Below, in pieces: positions 29,103 through 37,752 of a DNA stretch of 42,416 nucleotides (within the stretch, counting starts at the first letter, position 1; every line of letters starts with the position of its first letter). Both the position numbers and the translations under genes were made by a program. The notes below the pieces were generated by a model that was given only the letters and a program-made list of their open reading frames with translations, did no database searches and was not told the DNA's origin. Location: NCBI GenBank assembly GCA_937870825.1, contig CALMZO010000105.1, positions 1 through 42,416 on the forward strand, read 5' to 3'. This DNA is from an uncultured Chloroflexota bacterium. Its GTDB lineage: Bacteria; Chloroflexota; Anaerolineae; UBA4142; SHND01.

Positions 29103-31423
29103 TTCAACTCGACCAACCCAACATCGCGAATCTCCCCGAACTGCGCCATATCGGAAAACCACTGCCGCGCATTGACGCGATGGGCAAAGTGACGGGGGCG
29201 ACAAAATACGCGGGCGATTTCGTGATGCCAAATATGCTCCATGCCAAAGTTTTGCGCGCGAAATTTCCGTCCGCGAAAATTTTGCGCGTGGATGTTTCAA
29301 AGGCGCGCGCGTTGAGTGGCGTTGTCGCGGTCTTGACCGCCGACGATTTGCCCGGCGCACAAATGGCAACGGATATTCCCGGCGTGACAGGAACGGCGAA
29401 ACGCGCGGGCACCGACGCGCCGATTCTGGCAAGTGACCGCGTGCGTTTTCTCGGCGAAGCGATTGCAATTGTGGCGGCGGAAACGTTGGACATTGCCGAA
29501 AAAGCGTTGGACTTGATTGATGTCGAGTATGAACCGTTTCCCGCCGTGTTCACACCCGAAGACGCGATGAAAGACGGCGCGCCGATTGTCACCGAGCCCG
29601 ACAACATTGTCGCGCGTTGGCGTATCGTCAAAGGCGACGCGGACGCGGCGATGCGCGATGCGGATGTGATTGTCGAGCGCGCGTACAAGACACAATTCAT
29701 TGACCACGCGTATTTGGAGCCGGAAGCGGGTCTTGCGTGGGTGGACGAAAATGGTGTACTCACAATTCGTGTGTCAACGCAAGTCGTCGAACATTTTCGC
29801 AACATCGCGAACGCGTTGCAACTTCCGCAAAATAAAGTGCATGTGATGGGAGCGATGGTGGGCGGCGGATTCGGCGGCAAAGAAGACATCACCGTCGAAT
29901 TGTTCATCGGACTCGCGGCAATGAAAACGCGGCGCCCCGTGAAAATGATTTATTCGCGCGAAGAATCCATTCTCGCGCACTGCAAACGGCATCCCTTCAC
30001 CATCACACACAAAACGGGCGTCACGCGTAGTGGACGCATTCTCGCGGCGCAGGTGAACATCATGGCGGATTCCGGCGCGTACGTGTATCTTTCGCCTTAT
30101 GTTTTGTTGTACGCGTCAACGGCGGCGGTCGGTCCGTACAAAATCAACAACGTCACCGTCAACGCGTTCGCCGTCGCGACAAACAACACGTTCACCTCCG
30201 CGTTTCGCGGATTCGGCGCGGCGCAAGCGTGCGTGGCGTACGAGCAGCAGATGGACGAAATCGCGCGCGAACTCAATATGGACGCGCGCGAATTGCGGCG
30301 CATCAATTACGCGCAAGCAGGCGATTCAACGCCGAACGGACAAAAATTTCGCGGCGCGGTGTGGCTGCAAGAGACCGCGCGGCGCGCGTGGGACGCGTTG
30401 GGACAAGAAACAAAATCGGATGCGCCACATATCAAAATCGGACGCGGCATCGCGTCGTACATGCAAAGTTACGGGCGCATCACTTGGTTTCACGACACGT
30501 CCCAAGCATGGGTGGGATTGGAGATGGACGGCAGCGCGGTGATTCGCTGCGGCGTTCCCGACATTGGCGGCGGACAAATGAACACGCTCGCACAAATTAC
30601 GGCGGAAGTGTTGGGCGTGCCAATGGAAAAAATTGTGGTGTACGGGACCGATTCCGCCTTGACGCCGCTCGCGGGAACGACAACGGCGACGCGGCAAATG
30701 TACATGTCGGGCAACGCGACGTATCAAGCTGCAATGGCAGTACGCAAAACATTGGGAGACCGCGCCTCGCAATATCTTGAATGCGAACCCGACGAAGTTG
30801 ATTTTGCGGACAGCACCGTGTTTGTAAAAAATGACCCATCGCAAAACATTTCGCTCACGACATTGATTGCGATGTGCGCGGCGGAAGGATTGCCGCGTGC
30901 GAATCTTTCGCTCTTTAAAGCGCCGTTCACCGACAAACTCGACCCCGAAACCGGACAGGGCGATTTGTTTCCCGATTACACATTCGGCGCGCACGCGGTT
31001 GAAGTTGCGGTGGATATGGAAACGGGCGAGGTGCGCGTCTTGAAAAGTGTCGGCTGTCACGACATCGGACGCGCAATCAATTCCGCCGCGGTCGCGGGAC
31101 AAATTGAAGGCGGCGCGGCGATGGGCTTGGGTTACGCGTTGATGGAACATGTGCAAATCGTCAACGGCGTCACGCTCACGCCCTCGTTCGCCGAATATCT
31201 CTTGCCAACCGCGAGTGACATTCCCGAAACAAAATCCATTATTCTGGAATCCGGGACCGGACTGGGACCCTTTGGCGCAAAAGGCATCGGCGAACCATCC
31301 TTCACACCTGTCGCGCCCGCGATTGCAAACGCGGTTGCGAATGCAATCGGCGCGCGCGTTTACGAATTGCCGTTGACGCCGGAACGCGTGTTGGAGGCGA
31401 TTGATAAAAGACAACGCGAATAA
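29099..31423 (+). CDS. Xanthine dehydrogenase-family molybdopterin-binding subunit, XDH-like copy
   Basis: This 774-residue large subunit keeps the residues seen in bovine xanthine oxidoreductase: STQ (Mo-site Gln), GGGFGGKE with the Glu802 equivalent, AFRGFG with the Arg880 equivalent, and GAKGIGE with the catalytic Glu. A purine such as hypoxanthine or xanthine is therefore a reasonable substrate. The hammerhead domain is at residues about 20-130. It is coupled to the small subunit by ATGA. It is followed by an imperfect AAGC/GCTT hairpin and a heptamer array. Confidence 0.93.
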   Translation: MIQLDQPNIANLPELRHIGKPLPRIDAMGKVTGATKYAGDFVMPNMLHAKVLRAKFPSAKILRVDVSKARALSGVVAVLTADDLPGAQMATDIPGVTGTAKRAGTDAPILASDRVRFLGEAIAIVAAETLDIAEKALDLIDVEYEPFPAVFTPEDAMKDGAPIVTEPDNIVARWRIVKGDADAAMRDADVIVERAYKTQFIDHAYLEPEAGLAWVDENGVLTIRVSTQVVEHFRNIANALQLPQNKVHVMGAMVGGGFGGKEDITVELFIGLAAMKTRRPVKMIYSREESILAHCKRHPFTITHKTGVTRSGRILAAQVNIMADSGAYVYLSPYVLLYASTAAVGPYKINNVTVNAFAVATNNTFTSAFRGFGAAQACVAYEQQMDEIARELNMDARELRRINYAQAGDSTPNGQKFRGAVWLQETARRAWDALGQETKSDAPHIKIGRGIASYMQSYGRITWFHDTSQAWVGLEMDGSAVIRCGVPDIGGGQMNTLAQITAEVLGVPMEKIVVYGTDSALTPLAGTTTATRQMYMSGNATYQAAMAVRKTLGDRASQYLECEPDEVDFADSTVFVKNDPSQNISLTTLIAMCAAEGLPRANLSLFKAPFTDKLDPETGQGDLFPDYTFGAHAVEVAVDMETGEVRVLKSVGCHDIGRAINSAAVAGQIEGGAAMGLGYALMEHVQIVNGVTLTPSFAEYLLPTASDIPETKSIILESGTGLGPFGAKGIGEPSFTPVAPAIANAVANAIGARVYELPLTPERVLEAIDKRQRE

Positions 31424-31454
31424 AAAAAGCCCGCCTTCGCGAGCTTGTACTTTT

Positions 31455-31482
31455 GTCGTTCGTCATCCGTCTTTCGTCCAAA
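31455..31482 (+). repeat. Heptamer array between convergent genes
   Basis: Units GTCGTTC, GTCATCC, GTCTTTC, GTCCAAA run in exact register up to the end of the CBS gene (minus strand), whose stop lies at 31483. Confidence 0.6.
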
Positions 31483-31893
31483 TTACCCCAGCGCTTCCCA
31501 CCCCGCTTCTTCCACCGCCGAAAAAATATCCGTCTGTGAAATCATCCCCACCATCACCCCGTCGCTGTCCAGTACGGGCAAATGACGAATGTTCAACGCG
31601 TGCATTCGTTCGGCGCATTGTTGCAATGTCCAATCGGATTGCGCGGTATGCACGGGCGTCGTCATAATTTCCGCAACGGTGGTTTGTGACGGGTCACGTC
31701 CGGCCGCCACAATTTTGTCGCGAATATCGGTCGTCGTCACAATTCCATACGAAACTTTGCCCGGTTCCGAACAATCCACCACCAAACTGTGAATGCCGCG
31801 CCGCTTCATCAACGTCAGCGCTTGCGTCACGGGTGTGGAATCATCAATTATAATAATCGGGCGCGCCATCCAATCACGGACAATGTAACTCAT
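31483..31893 (-). CDS. Two-CBS-domain protein
   Basis: The 136-residue protein consists of two CBS domains (residues about 5-62 and 72-130) with the usual pattern MARPIIIIDDSTPVTQALTLMKRRGIHSLVV and then MTTPVHTAQSDWTLQQCAERMHALNIRHLPVLDSDGVMVGMISQTDI. Stand-alone CBS pairs bind adenosine nucleotides and regulate partners. AAAGGAG on the minus strand sets the start at 31893; a longer frame to 31950 is less likely. It is the only minus-strand gene within the metabolic region. Confidence 0.9.
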   Translation of the reverse strand: MSYIVRDWMARPIIIIDDSTPVTQALTLMKRRGIHSLVVDCSEPGKVSYGIVTTTDIRDKIVAAGRDPSQTTVAEIMTTPVHTAQSDWTLQQCAERMHALNIRHLPVLDSDGVMVGMISQTDIFSAVEEAGWEALG

Positions 31894-31978
31894 AAGACAA
31901 CTCTCCTTTGAGAGAATTTGAATTCTTTGCTTTATAACGCACTGCGTCATACAGCATCATACCACTTGCGAAACGAAC

Positions 31979-33370
31979 ATGTCAAACGAACCTTTCGATA
32001 TTCTCATTACCAACGGACTCGTCGTCGCCGACGGCAAAATCACGCGCGCCGACATCGGCATACGCGGCGAGAAAATTGTTGAAATACTGACGGACGACAA
32101 TCCGTCCGCCGTTCCCTATTCCCCATCCCCCGCCCCCCGCGTCCTCAACGCCGCCGACAAATACATCTTTCCCGGCATCATTGACGCGCATGTCCATCCG
32201 ATTTATCTCGACGACAAATACGATACATCCGTCAGCGCCGCGTTTGGGGGTGTGACCACGCTGATTCATTACGCGTACGTCAAACCGAACGAAAAAATCC
32301 TTCCCACGCTCGAAACATTTCGCGATGACGGATTGGCAAATTCGCTTTTGGATTTTGGGATGCACGCCGGTCTCTTTGACGTTGAGCAGCAGATTCAAGA
32401 TGTTGGTTCCGCGTTTGCAATGGGCGTCACCACATTCAAAGTGTTCATGACGTATGCGAAATTGAAATGGATGACGGACGATTATTGGCTCACCGCGTTG
32501 ATGGATGTGGTCGGGCAGCAGCGCGGGCTGGTGCATGTGCATTGCGAAAATGGTCTCGCCACCGATTATTTAGAAGACAAATACAATCGCGCGGAACTCG
32601 ATTCCAAAAAAATGTTCACCGCGATGCGCCCCGCGCTGCTCGAAGCCGAAGCGACAAACCGCGCCATTTCCATCGCCCAAGTGACGAACTGCGCGGTGTA
32701 TATTGTTCACAACAGCGCGGCGGAAAATCTCGAACCGCTGCGCCGCGCCAAACAAAACGGTTGGCGCGTCATCGGTGAAACCTGTCCGCACTATCTTGCG
32801 CTCACCGATGAAACAACGCAAACGCTCGGCGCGCTCGCCAAAATCGGTCCGCCGCTTCGCACCGTGCGCGACAATGAAGCAATGTGGCAAGGATTGCGCG
32901 AAGGAACGATAACAACCATTGGCAGTGACCACGCGCCCAAAGAAAAGTTGCCCGACTTTTTTGAATCGCAGTACGGCGCGCCGCACATCGAAACGATGCT
33001 GCCCGTCTGCTATGACCTCGCGGTGAATCACGGCAAATTGGGTTTGGGCAAGCACGAGGCATTGCCCCAACTCATCGCAGCGATGAGCGAAACGCCCGCG
33101 AAAACATTTGGACTCTATCCGCGAAAGGGCGCACTCCGCGTCGGCTCGGACGCAGACCTTGTCATTTTTGACCCGCACAAAACGTGGACGATTTCCAATA
33201 CGAATCAACATTCGAACGCGGGATTCACGTTATACGAAGGACGCACCGTCACGGGCGCAGTCGAATTGACGATGCAGCGCGGGCGCGTGATTGTTGAACA
33301 TGGAGCACTACGCGCGGAAAAAGGCGGCGCGCGTTTCCTTGCGACAAACACCGCGCATTTGTACGAATGA
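31979..33370 (+). CDS. Cyclic amidohydrolase: dihydropyrimidinase/hydantoinase family
   Basis: The 463-residue enzyme opens cyclic amide rings (dihydropyrimidines, hydantoins or allantoin). It shows the metal motif DAHVHP, the Lys that becomes carboxylated in TTFKVFMTY, histidines in VHVHCEN and IVHNSAAE, and the Asp in GSDHAPK. The length and the ETCPHYLALTDE segment match the D-hydantoinase/dihydropyrimidinase group more than dihydroorotase. The next gene would act on its N-carbamoyl product. No strong Shine-Dalgarno is seen. Confidence 0.9.
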   Translation: MSNEPFDILITNGLVVADGKITRADIGIRGEKIVEILTDDNPSAVPYSPSPAPRVLNAADKYIFPGIIDAHVHPIYLDDKYDTSVSAAFGGVTTLIHYAYVKPNEKILPTLETFRDDGLANSLLDFGMHAGLFDVEQQIQDVGSAFAMGVTTFKVFMTYAKLKWMTDDYWLTALMDVVGQQRGLVHVHCENGLATDYLEDKYNRAELDSKKMFTAMRPALLEAEATNRAISIAQVTNCAVYIVHNSAAENLEPLRRAKQNGWRVIGETCPHYLALTDETTQTLGALAKIGPPLRTVRDNEAMWQGLREGTITTIGSDHAPKEKLPDFFESQYGAPHIETMLPVCYDLAVNHGKLGLGKHEALPQLIAAMSETPAKTFGLYPRKGALRVGSDADLVIFDPHKTWTISNTNQHSNAGFTLYEGRTVTGAVELTMQRGRVIVEHGALRAEKGGARFLATNTAHLYE

Positions 33371-33375
33371 TTTTC

Positions 33376-33403
33376 GTAGGGGCGCAACATGTTGCGCCCC
33401 TAC
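33376..33403. repeat. Perfect 28-base palindrome of the GTAGGGGC type
   Basis: The arms begin GTAGGGGCGCAACA and meet without a spacer. A degenerate relative lies at 41055-41083. An ATG inside it (33389) is in frame with the next gene but is unlikely to be its start. Confidence 0.85.
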
Positions 33404-33412
33404 ATTTTATTC

Positions 33413-34711
33413 ATGGTTAATCTTTTGAACGCGATTGATGCCAACCGTCTCGCGCGCCACATTGAGCAGTTGTCGGAAATCGGACGCACCGCGCAAGGCG
33501 GTGTGACGCGGCTCGCATTCACGCGTGAGGACATGGCGGGGCGCAAGCTGTTGTGCGCGTGGATGAACGAAGCGGGGTTGGAAATTTATCGCGACGCGGT
33601 TGGAAATCTCATCGGCACGCTGCGCGGGCGCGACGAGAACGCGCCCATTCTGGCATGCGGCTCGCACATTGATTCCGTCGTCAACGCGGGGAAATATGAC
33701 GGCATCGTCGGGATGCTTGCGGCGGTGGAATGTGCGCGCGTTTTGAAACAGTATGGAAGATTGAATAGCACACTCAACGTCATCAATTTTGTAATGGAAG
33801 AATCGTCGCGCTTTGGCGCGGGGTACGGTTTCGGCAGCCGCGTCATGGCGGGGTTCGAAATTTCCAAACAAGAATTGTTTGCGCGAGACCGTTCCAAAGT
33901 TTTGCAAGCGCGCGCGCTTCAAGAATTGAAAGGTTGGGAAACAGACAGCAAAATCGCGACGGAACGCACTGCGCTGCGCGAGTCAGAAAAAGACATAATC
34001 GCGTCGCGTTTCGACTGGTCACGCATGCGCGCGTTTGTGGAATTGCACATCGAGCAAGGACCCGTTCTCGAACGCGCGCAAAAACAAATCGGCATCGTCA
34101 CCGCCGTCGCCGCGCCGACGCGTTTGCATCTGATTCTCACGGGCGAACAAAATCATTCGGGTACGACGCCGATGAACATGCGTCGCGACGCGCTCGCGTG
34201 CGCGGCAGAGATGATTCTCGCGGTTGAAAAGATTGCGAATGAATTTTCCGCGCGTCATGTCGTTGCCACCGTCGGCGTGATTCAAAATGAACCGAACGTG
34301 ATGAATGTGATTCCCGGACGCGTCGAGTTGCGCGTGGACATTCGCAGCGCGAACGGCGAAGCGAAACGCGCGTGTGTACACACAACGCAAAAAACAATAC
34401 GCGCCATCGCAACACAACGCGCCATCGGACTCGAAATCCATACGCTCGCCGACGAAACACCTGTCTCATTCTCAAGCGCTGTAGTGAATGCAATCGAACG
34501 CGTTTGCATCGCGCAAAACATGGACGCGCTGAAAATGCCCAGCGGCGCGGGACACGATGCCGCGCACATTGCGCGCGTCGCGCCGACGGGCATGATTTTC
34601 ATTCCCAGTCGCGGCGGCATTAGCCATGACCCGCGCGAATTTTCCACCATCGAAGAAATCACGCGCGGCGCGCAAGTGTTGTTGGGAACGTTGTTGGAAT
34701 TGGACAACTGA
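33413..34711 (+). CDS. M20-family N-carbamoyl-amino-acid hydrolase / allantoate amidohydrolase
   Basis: This 432-residue zinc enzyme removes the carbamoyl (ureido) group from N-carbamoyl amino acids or allantoate. Metal ligands are seen in GSHIDSVVNAGKYDGIVG, EESSRFGAG, VELHIEQGPVLE and ISHDPREF, and GAGHDAAHIA is typical. ATG 33413 is preferred to 33389, which lies inside a palindromic repeat. No Shine-Dalgarno is visible. It is the natural partner of the upstream ring-opening enzyme. The sequence alone does not separate the substrates. Confidence 0.9.
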   Translation: MVNLLNAIDANRLARHIEQLSEIGRTAQGGVTRLAFTREDMAGRKLLCAWMNEAGLEIYRDAVGNLIGTLRGRDENAPILACGSHIDSVVNAGKYDGIVGMLAAVECARVLKQYGRLNSTLNVINFVMEESSRFGAGYGFGSRVMAGFEISKQELFARDRSKVLQARALQELKGWETDSKIATERTALRESEKDIIASRFDWSRMRAFVELHIEQGPVLERAQKQIGIVTAVAAPTRLHLILTGEQNHSGTTPMNMRRDALACAAEMILAVEKIANEFSARHVVATVGVIQNEPNVMNVIPGRVELRVDIRSANGEAKRACVHTTQKTIRAIATQRAIGLEIHTLADETPVSFSSAVVNAIERVCIAQNMDALKMPSGAGHDAAHIARVAPTGMIFIPSRGGISHDPREFSTIEEITRGAQVLLGTLLELDN

Positions 34712-34713
34712 AT

Positions 34714-34775
34714 CGTCATAGCGAGCGTTTCGCTGATTTCAGCGAGCGAGATATCTCACTCTGTTCGATATGACA
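34714..34775. repeat. Hairpin-forming intergenic repeat
   Basis: GTCATA (34715-34720) is inverted as TATGAC (34769-34774). Inside lie AGCGA/TCGCT and the palindrome GAGATATCTC (34748-34757). The form resembles the dispersed GTCAT-AGCGAGCG repeats common between bacterial genes. Confidence 0.55.
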
Positions 34776-34846
34776 AAGACGCGCGATTGAATACAATCAT
34801 CGCGTTTCACATTTCATCCACACTTTGTCCGCAGCAAGGAGTCATC

Positions 34847-35833
34847 ATGCGAATTCTTTCCCGCGCCGATGTGCAACAAGCGATTACGATGCGCGAATCC
34901 ATTGAGGTGATGAAAGATGCGTTCACGCGTCTTTCCAACAACCAAGCCAATGTTCCACTCCGTTCGCAGTTGCCCATTCCCGCCTACAACGGCGTCGCGT
35001 TGTTCATGCCCGCATACGTGCATGGCACCGAGGCGCTCGCGATTAAAATCGTGAACGTCTACAACGACAATCCCAAAAATGGGCTGCCGCTGATTCATGC
35101 AGTTGTCGTCGTGTTGGAGGCAACGACGGGGCGCGCGCTGGCATTGTTGGAAGGTGGTTCTGTCACGGCGCTGCGCACGGGCGCGGGCTGCGGCGCGGCA
35201 ACCGATTTTCTCGCGCGGCGCGATGCGCGCGTCGGTTTGGTTTTTGGCGCGGGCGTTCAGGCGCGGGCACAATTGCGCGCGATGTGCGCGGTGCGTTCCC
35301 TCGAACGCGTGTATGTGTACGATGCCGTACCGGGCAAAGCGCAAGAGATGGTGAATGACTTGCGCGGCAATCCGGAATTGCCGTCCGATTTGCGCGCCGC
35401 GGACGATGTGGCGAGCGCGGTGCGTCAAGCCGATATTATTTCGTGCGCGACGACTTCGAAAACACCCTTGTTCGACGGCAAAGACGTGCAAGCGGGCGCG
35501 CATGTGAATGCCATTGGCTCATTCACTCACGACGCGCGCGAGACAGACACGAACTTTATCAAACGCTGTAACAAAATTGTGGTGGACGCGTACAGCGGCG
35601 CGCTGGCGGAAGCGGGCGATTTGTTGATTCCGATGGAGGAGGGCGTCATTTCCGAATCGAGCATTTTCGCGGAACTTGGCGAAATCAGCGGCGGGAAAAA
35701 AGAGGGGCGCACGCGCGCGGATGAAATTACGTTTTTCAAATCTGTCGGCAACGCGGTGCAGGACGCGGCAATCGCGCAAGCCATTCTGCAACGCGCGCAA
35801 GAGATGAATCTCGGCACGAACGTCGAACTTTAG
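34847..35833 (+). CDS. Ornithine cyclodeaminase / mu-crystallin family dehydrogenase
   Basis: The 328-residue NAD(P)-dependent protein belongs to the family of ornithine cyclodeaminase, alanine dehydrogenase and ketimine reductase. It has the substrate-domain motif GRALALLEGGSVTALRTGAGCGAATDFLAR and the Rossmann motif GLVFGAGVQARAQL. The C-terminal EEGVISESSIFAELGEISGGKKEGR is also typical. AAGGAG before ATG 34847 fixes the start. In this cluster it might process an amino acid released by the carbamoylase; the substrate is not shown. Confidence 0.9.
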   Translation: MRILSRADVQQAITMRESIEVMKDAFTRLSNNQANVPLRSQLPIPAYNGVALFMPAYVHGTEALAIKIVNVYNDNPKNGLPLIHAVVVVLEATTGRALALLEGGSVTALRTGAGCGAATDFLARRDARVGLVFGAGVQARAQLRAMCAVRSLERVYVYDAVPGKAQEMVNDLRGNPELPSDLRAADDVASAVRQADIISCATTSKTPLFDGKDVQAGAHVNAIGSFTHDARETDTNFIKRCNKIVVDAYSGALAEAGDLLIPMEEGVISESSIFAELGEISGGKKEGRTRADEITFFKSVGNAVQDAAIAQAILQRAQEMNLGTNVEL

Positions 35834-35836
35834 CGA

Positions 35837-36823
35837 ATGAATTCATCTGCCGGCTCTACAATCGAAAATCGAAATTCAAAAATCGAAAATTCCTATCGCG
35901 GCTACGCGTTCATTCTCGGCGCGGCGACGATGTGGGGGACGATTGGAATTTTCTTTACGCTTCTCCATTTCACGTACGGCATGTCCGCCATCACCATCGG
36001 TTTTTTGCGCGCGGGTTTCGCCGCGTTGGGCTTGGTCATCGGTCTCGCCATTTGGAAACGCGACGCGCTGAAATTGTCGCGCGAACTCGTCATCCTTTAC
36101 GCGCTGTTTGGATTGTTCGGCGTTGCATTTTTTTACGTGTTGAATACGCAAGCGGTGATTCTCACGAACGTTCCCACCGCGTCCGTGTTGTTGTACACCG
36201 CGCCGGTCTTTGTCACTCTCGTCGCGTGGCGCTTGTGGCGCGAGCCATTGACCCGGCGAAAAATTTTTGCGGTGCTTGCGGCGTTCATCGGCTGCGCGTT
36301 GGTGGCGCGCGCGTATGACCCGAACGCGCTGCAATTGAACGGCATCGGCGTTTTGGTCGCGGCGTCGGCGGGTTTGATGTACGCGCTCTTTACCATTTTT
36401 TCGAAATATCTTGCAACGCGCGCGTCGCCGTGGACAACGGTCACATACTCGCTCGTGTTTGGGACGTTGTTTTTATTGCCGCTGCAATTTTTGGAAATTC
36501 CCGGAATGGGCGCGCCGGGGTACGACGTGCTGCTGCGCGAGCCGTTCGCGTGGCTGGCGATATTGGGATTGTGTTTGGGTCCAACGCTCGGTTCGTACGC
36601 GTTGTTTAATTTGGGATTGAAAACGGCGCCGGCGAGCGTGGCAAGTGTGATTGCGACGATTGAGCCAATCGTCGCGGGGATTGCGGGGTTTGTGATTTTT
36701 GGACAAGCGTTGGAGTCGCTGCAAATTTTCGGCGCGGCGATTATTATTTTCGCCGCGCTCATGTTGACGTTGCCGCGCGCGCCGAGTGCGGAGCAAGAAG
36801 CGATTGTACGAATTGACGGCTAG
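35837..36823 (+). CDS. EamA/DMT-family transporter
   Basis: The 328-residue protein has ten membrane segments arranged as two EamA repeats (residues about 25-160 and 175-315), the drug/metabolite transporter fold. Such proteins export amino acids, bases or other metabolites. Residues 8-18 (STIENRNSKIEN) are encoded by a heptamer array and are probably not functional. The stop TAG shares the bases CTAG with the stop of the convergent gene. Confidence 0.9.
   Translation: MNSSAGSTIENRNSKIENSYRGYAFILGAATMWGTIGIFFTLLHFTYGMSAITIGFLRAGFAALGLVIGLAIWKRDALKLSRELVILYALFGLFGVAFFYVLNTQAVILTNVPTASVLLYTAPVFVTLVAWRLWREPLTRRKIFAVLAAFIGCALVARAYDPNALQLNGIGVLVAASAGLMYALFTIFSKYLATRASPWTTVTYSLVFGTLFLLPLQFLEIPGMGAPGYDVLLREPFAWLAILGLCLGPTLGSYALFNLGLKTAPASVASVIATIEPIVAGIAGFVIFGQALESLQIFGAAIIIFAALMLTLPRAPSAEQEAIVRIDG
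35860..35894 (+). repeat. Heptamer array inside the EamA gene start
   Basis: Units AATCGAA, AATCGAA, ATTCAAA, AATCGAA, AATTCCT run in register within codons 8-20. Confidence 0.7.
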
Positions 36824-37659
36824 CCGCGTCGCAGTACGAGAAAAAGGACGACGACGGCGACGATTCCGAATTCGAGAATGGTGTGCCAGCGCAATTTTCC
36901 AAAAAGATATTGCTGCGCGAATCCGGTGAGGATATAGAACGTGAGCAGCAGCACGACCGCGCCGAAAAATGGATTCACGTTCCAATAGTTCAACGCCCAA
37001 ATCGCTTCGCCCAAACCGAGTCCGATTGCCGCCGCGTAAAGCCATGTGCGGCGCACATCCGATTCACTCGCGCGCAACAATTCGAGCGCGAGCAGCGCGG
37101 TCATGAGTCCAATCACTGACGAAGAAAGAATGCTGCGAAGTTTGAAAGAATAAATGGCTTGGTAAAAACCGAGCGCGGCGAGATAGACCGCGAGATTCAA
37201 GCCCAAGCGCGAAAACGCATACGCGGGGTCTTGCAAATCTATCGTGAGATATTCGCCCAACACCACAAGCGCGAGCAGCACACCCGAAGCAGCAATCGCC
37301 ACAAATGAGATTTGCGCGGAATCACGCAAAAGGGGAAGCGTCAGCGCCGTTCCCGCGACGACGACGCAAGGCAGAATCCACAAAATCGCGGTGTAGGGGG
37401 TTTCCGAGAGATGCACACGCGGATGCGCGCGCATAATGGATTCTACACCGGCGGCAGTCATCACGCTCAAGAGAATCGCAAAGAGCCACGGACCTGAAAA
37501 AACGAGCGAGGCGTCCGAGCCGAGAAACCCGAATTCAAATTTTCGTTCGGGCAGCACGAGCAAAAGCGAAAGCGTCAGACCCAAAACATTCATGCCCACC
37601 AGCAAACTCAACTGCTCCAACGGCAAACGGCGGCTGATACGTTGTTCGGAAGAAAGCAT
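36820..37659 (-). CDS. Uncharacterised polytopic membrane protein
   Basis: The 279-residue protein has about eight membrane segments and few polar loops; one periplasmic or cytoplasmic loop reads MRAHPRVHLSETPYTAI. It resembles membrane proteins of unknown function common in Chloroflexota (possibly the DUF5656 group, named from memory). The start at 37659 (MLSSEQRISRRLP) is chosen over an in-frame ATG five codons upstream. It is convergent with the EamA gene and divergent from the prepilin peptidase gene. Confidence 0.75.
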   Translation of the reverse strand: MLSSEQRISRRLPLEQLSLLVGMNVLGLTLSLLLVLPERKFEFGFLGSDASLVFSGPWLFAILLSVMTAAGVESIMRAHPRVHLSETPYTAILWILPCVVVAGTALTLPLLRDSAQISFVAIAASGVLLALVVLGEYLTIDLQDPAYAFSRLGLNLAVYLAALGFYQAIYSFKLRSILSSSVIGLMTALLALELLRASESDVRRTWLYAAAIGLGLGEAIWALNYWNVNPFFGAVVLLLTFYILTGFAQQYLFGKLRWHTILEFGIVAVVVLFLVLRRG

Positions 37660-37697
37660 GTGGGTAATATACAATAAAGTGCAAGTTAGAGTAAATC

Positions 37698-37732
37698 GTC
37701 AAACGTGAATCGTCAAACGTGAAACGTGAAAT
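37698..37732 (+). repeat. Heptamer array between divergent genes
   Basis: Units GTCAAAC, GTGAATC, GTCAAAC, GTGAAAC, GTGAAAT. Related 7-base steps continue to about 37760, across the presumed start of the peptidase gene. Confidence 0.75.
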
Positions 37733-37752
37733 GGCAACGCGCGATTTGACGT

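Noticed and set aside
33389..33412. ATG at 33389 as start of the carbamoylase
   Set aside because: It lies inside a perfect palindromic repeat and adds eight residues unlike the family start; ATG 33413 is preferred.
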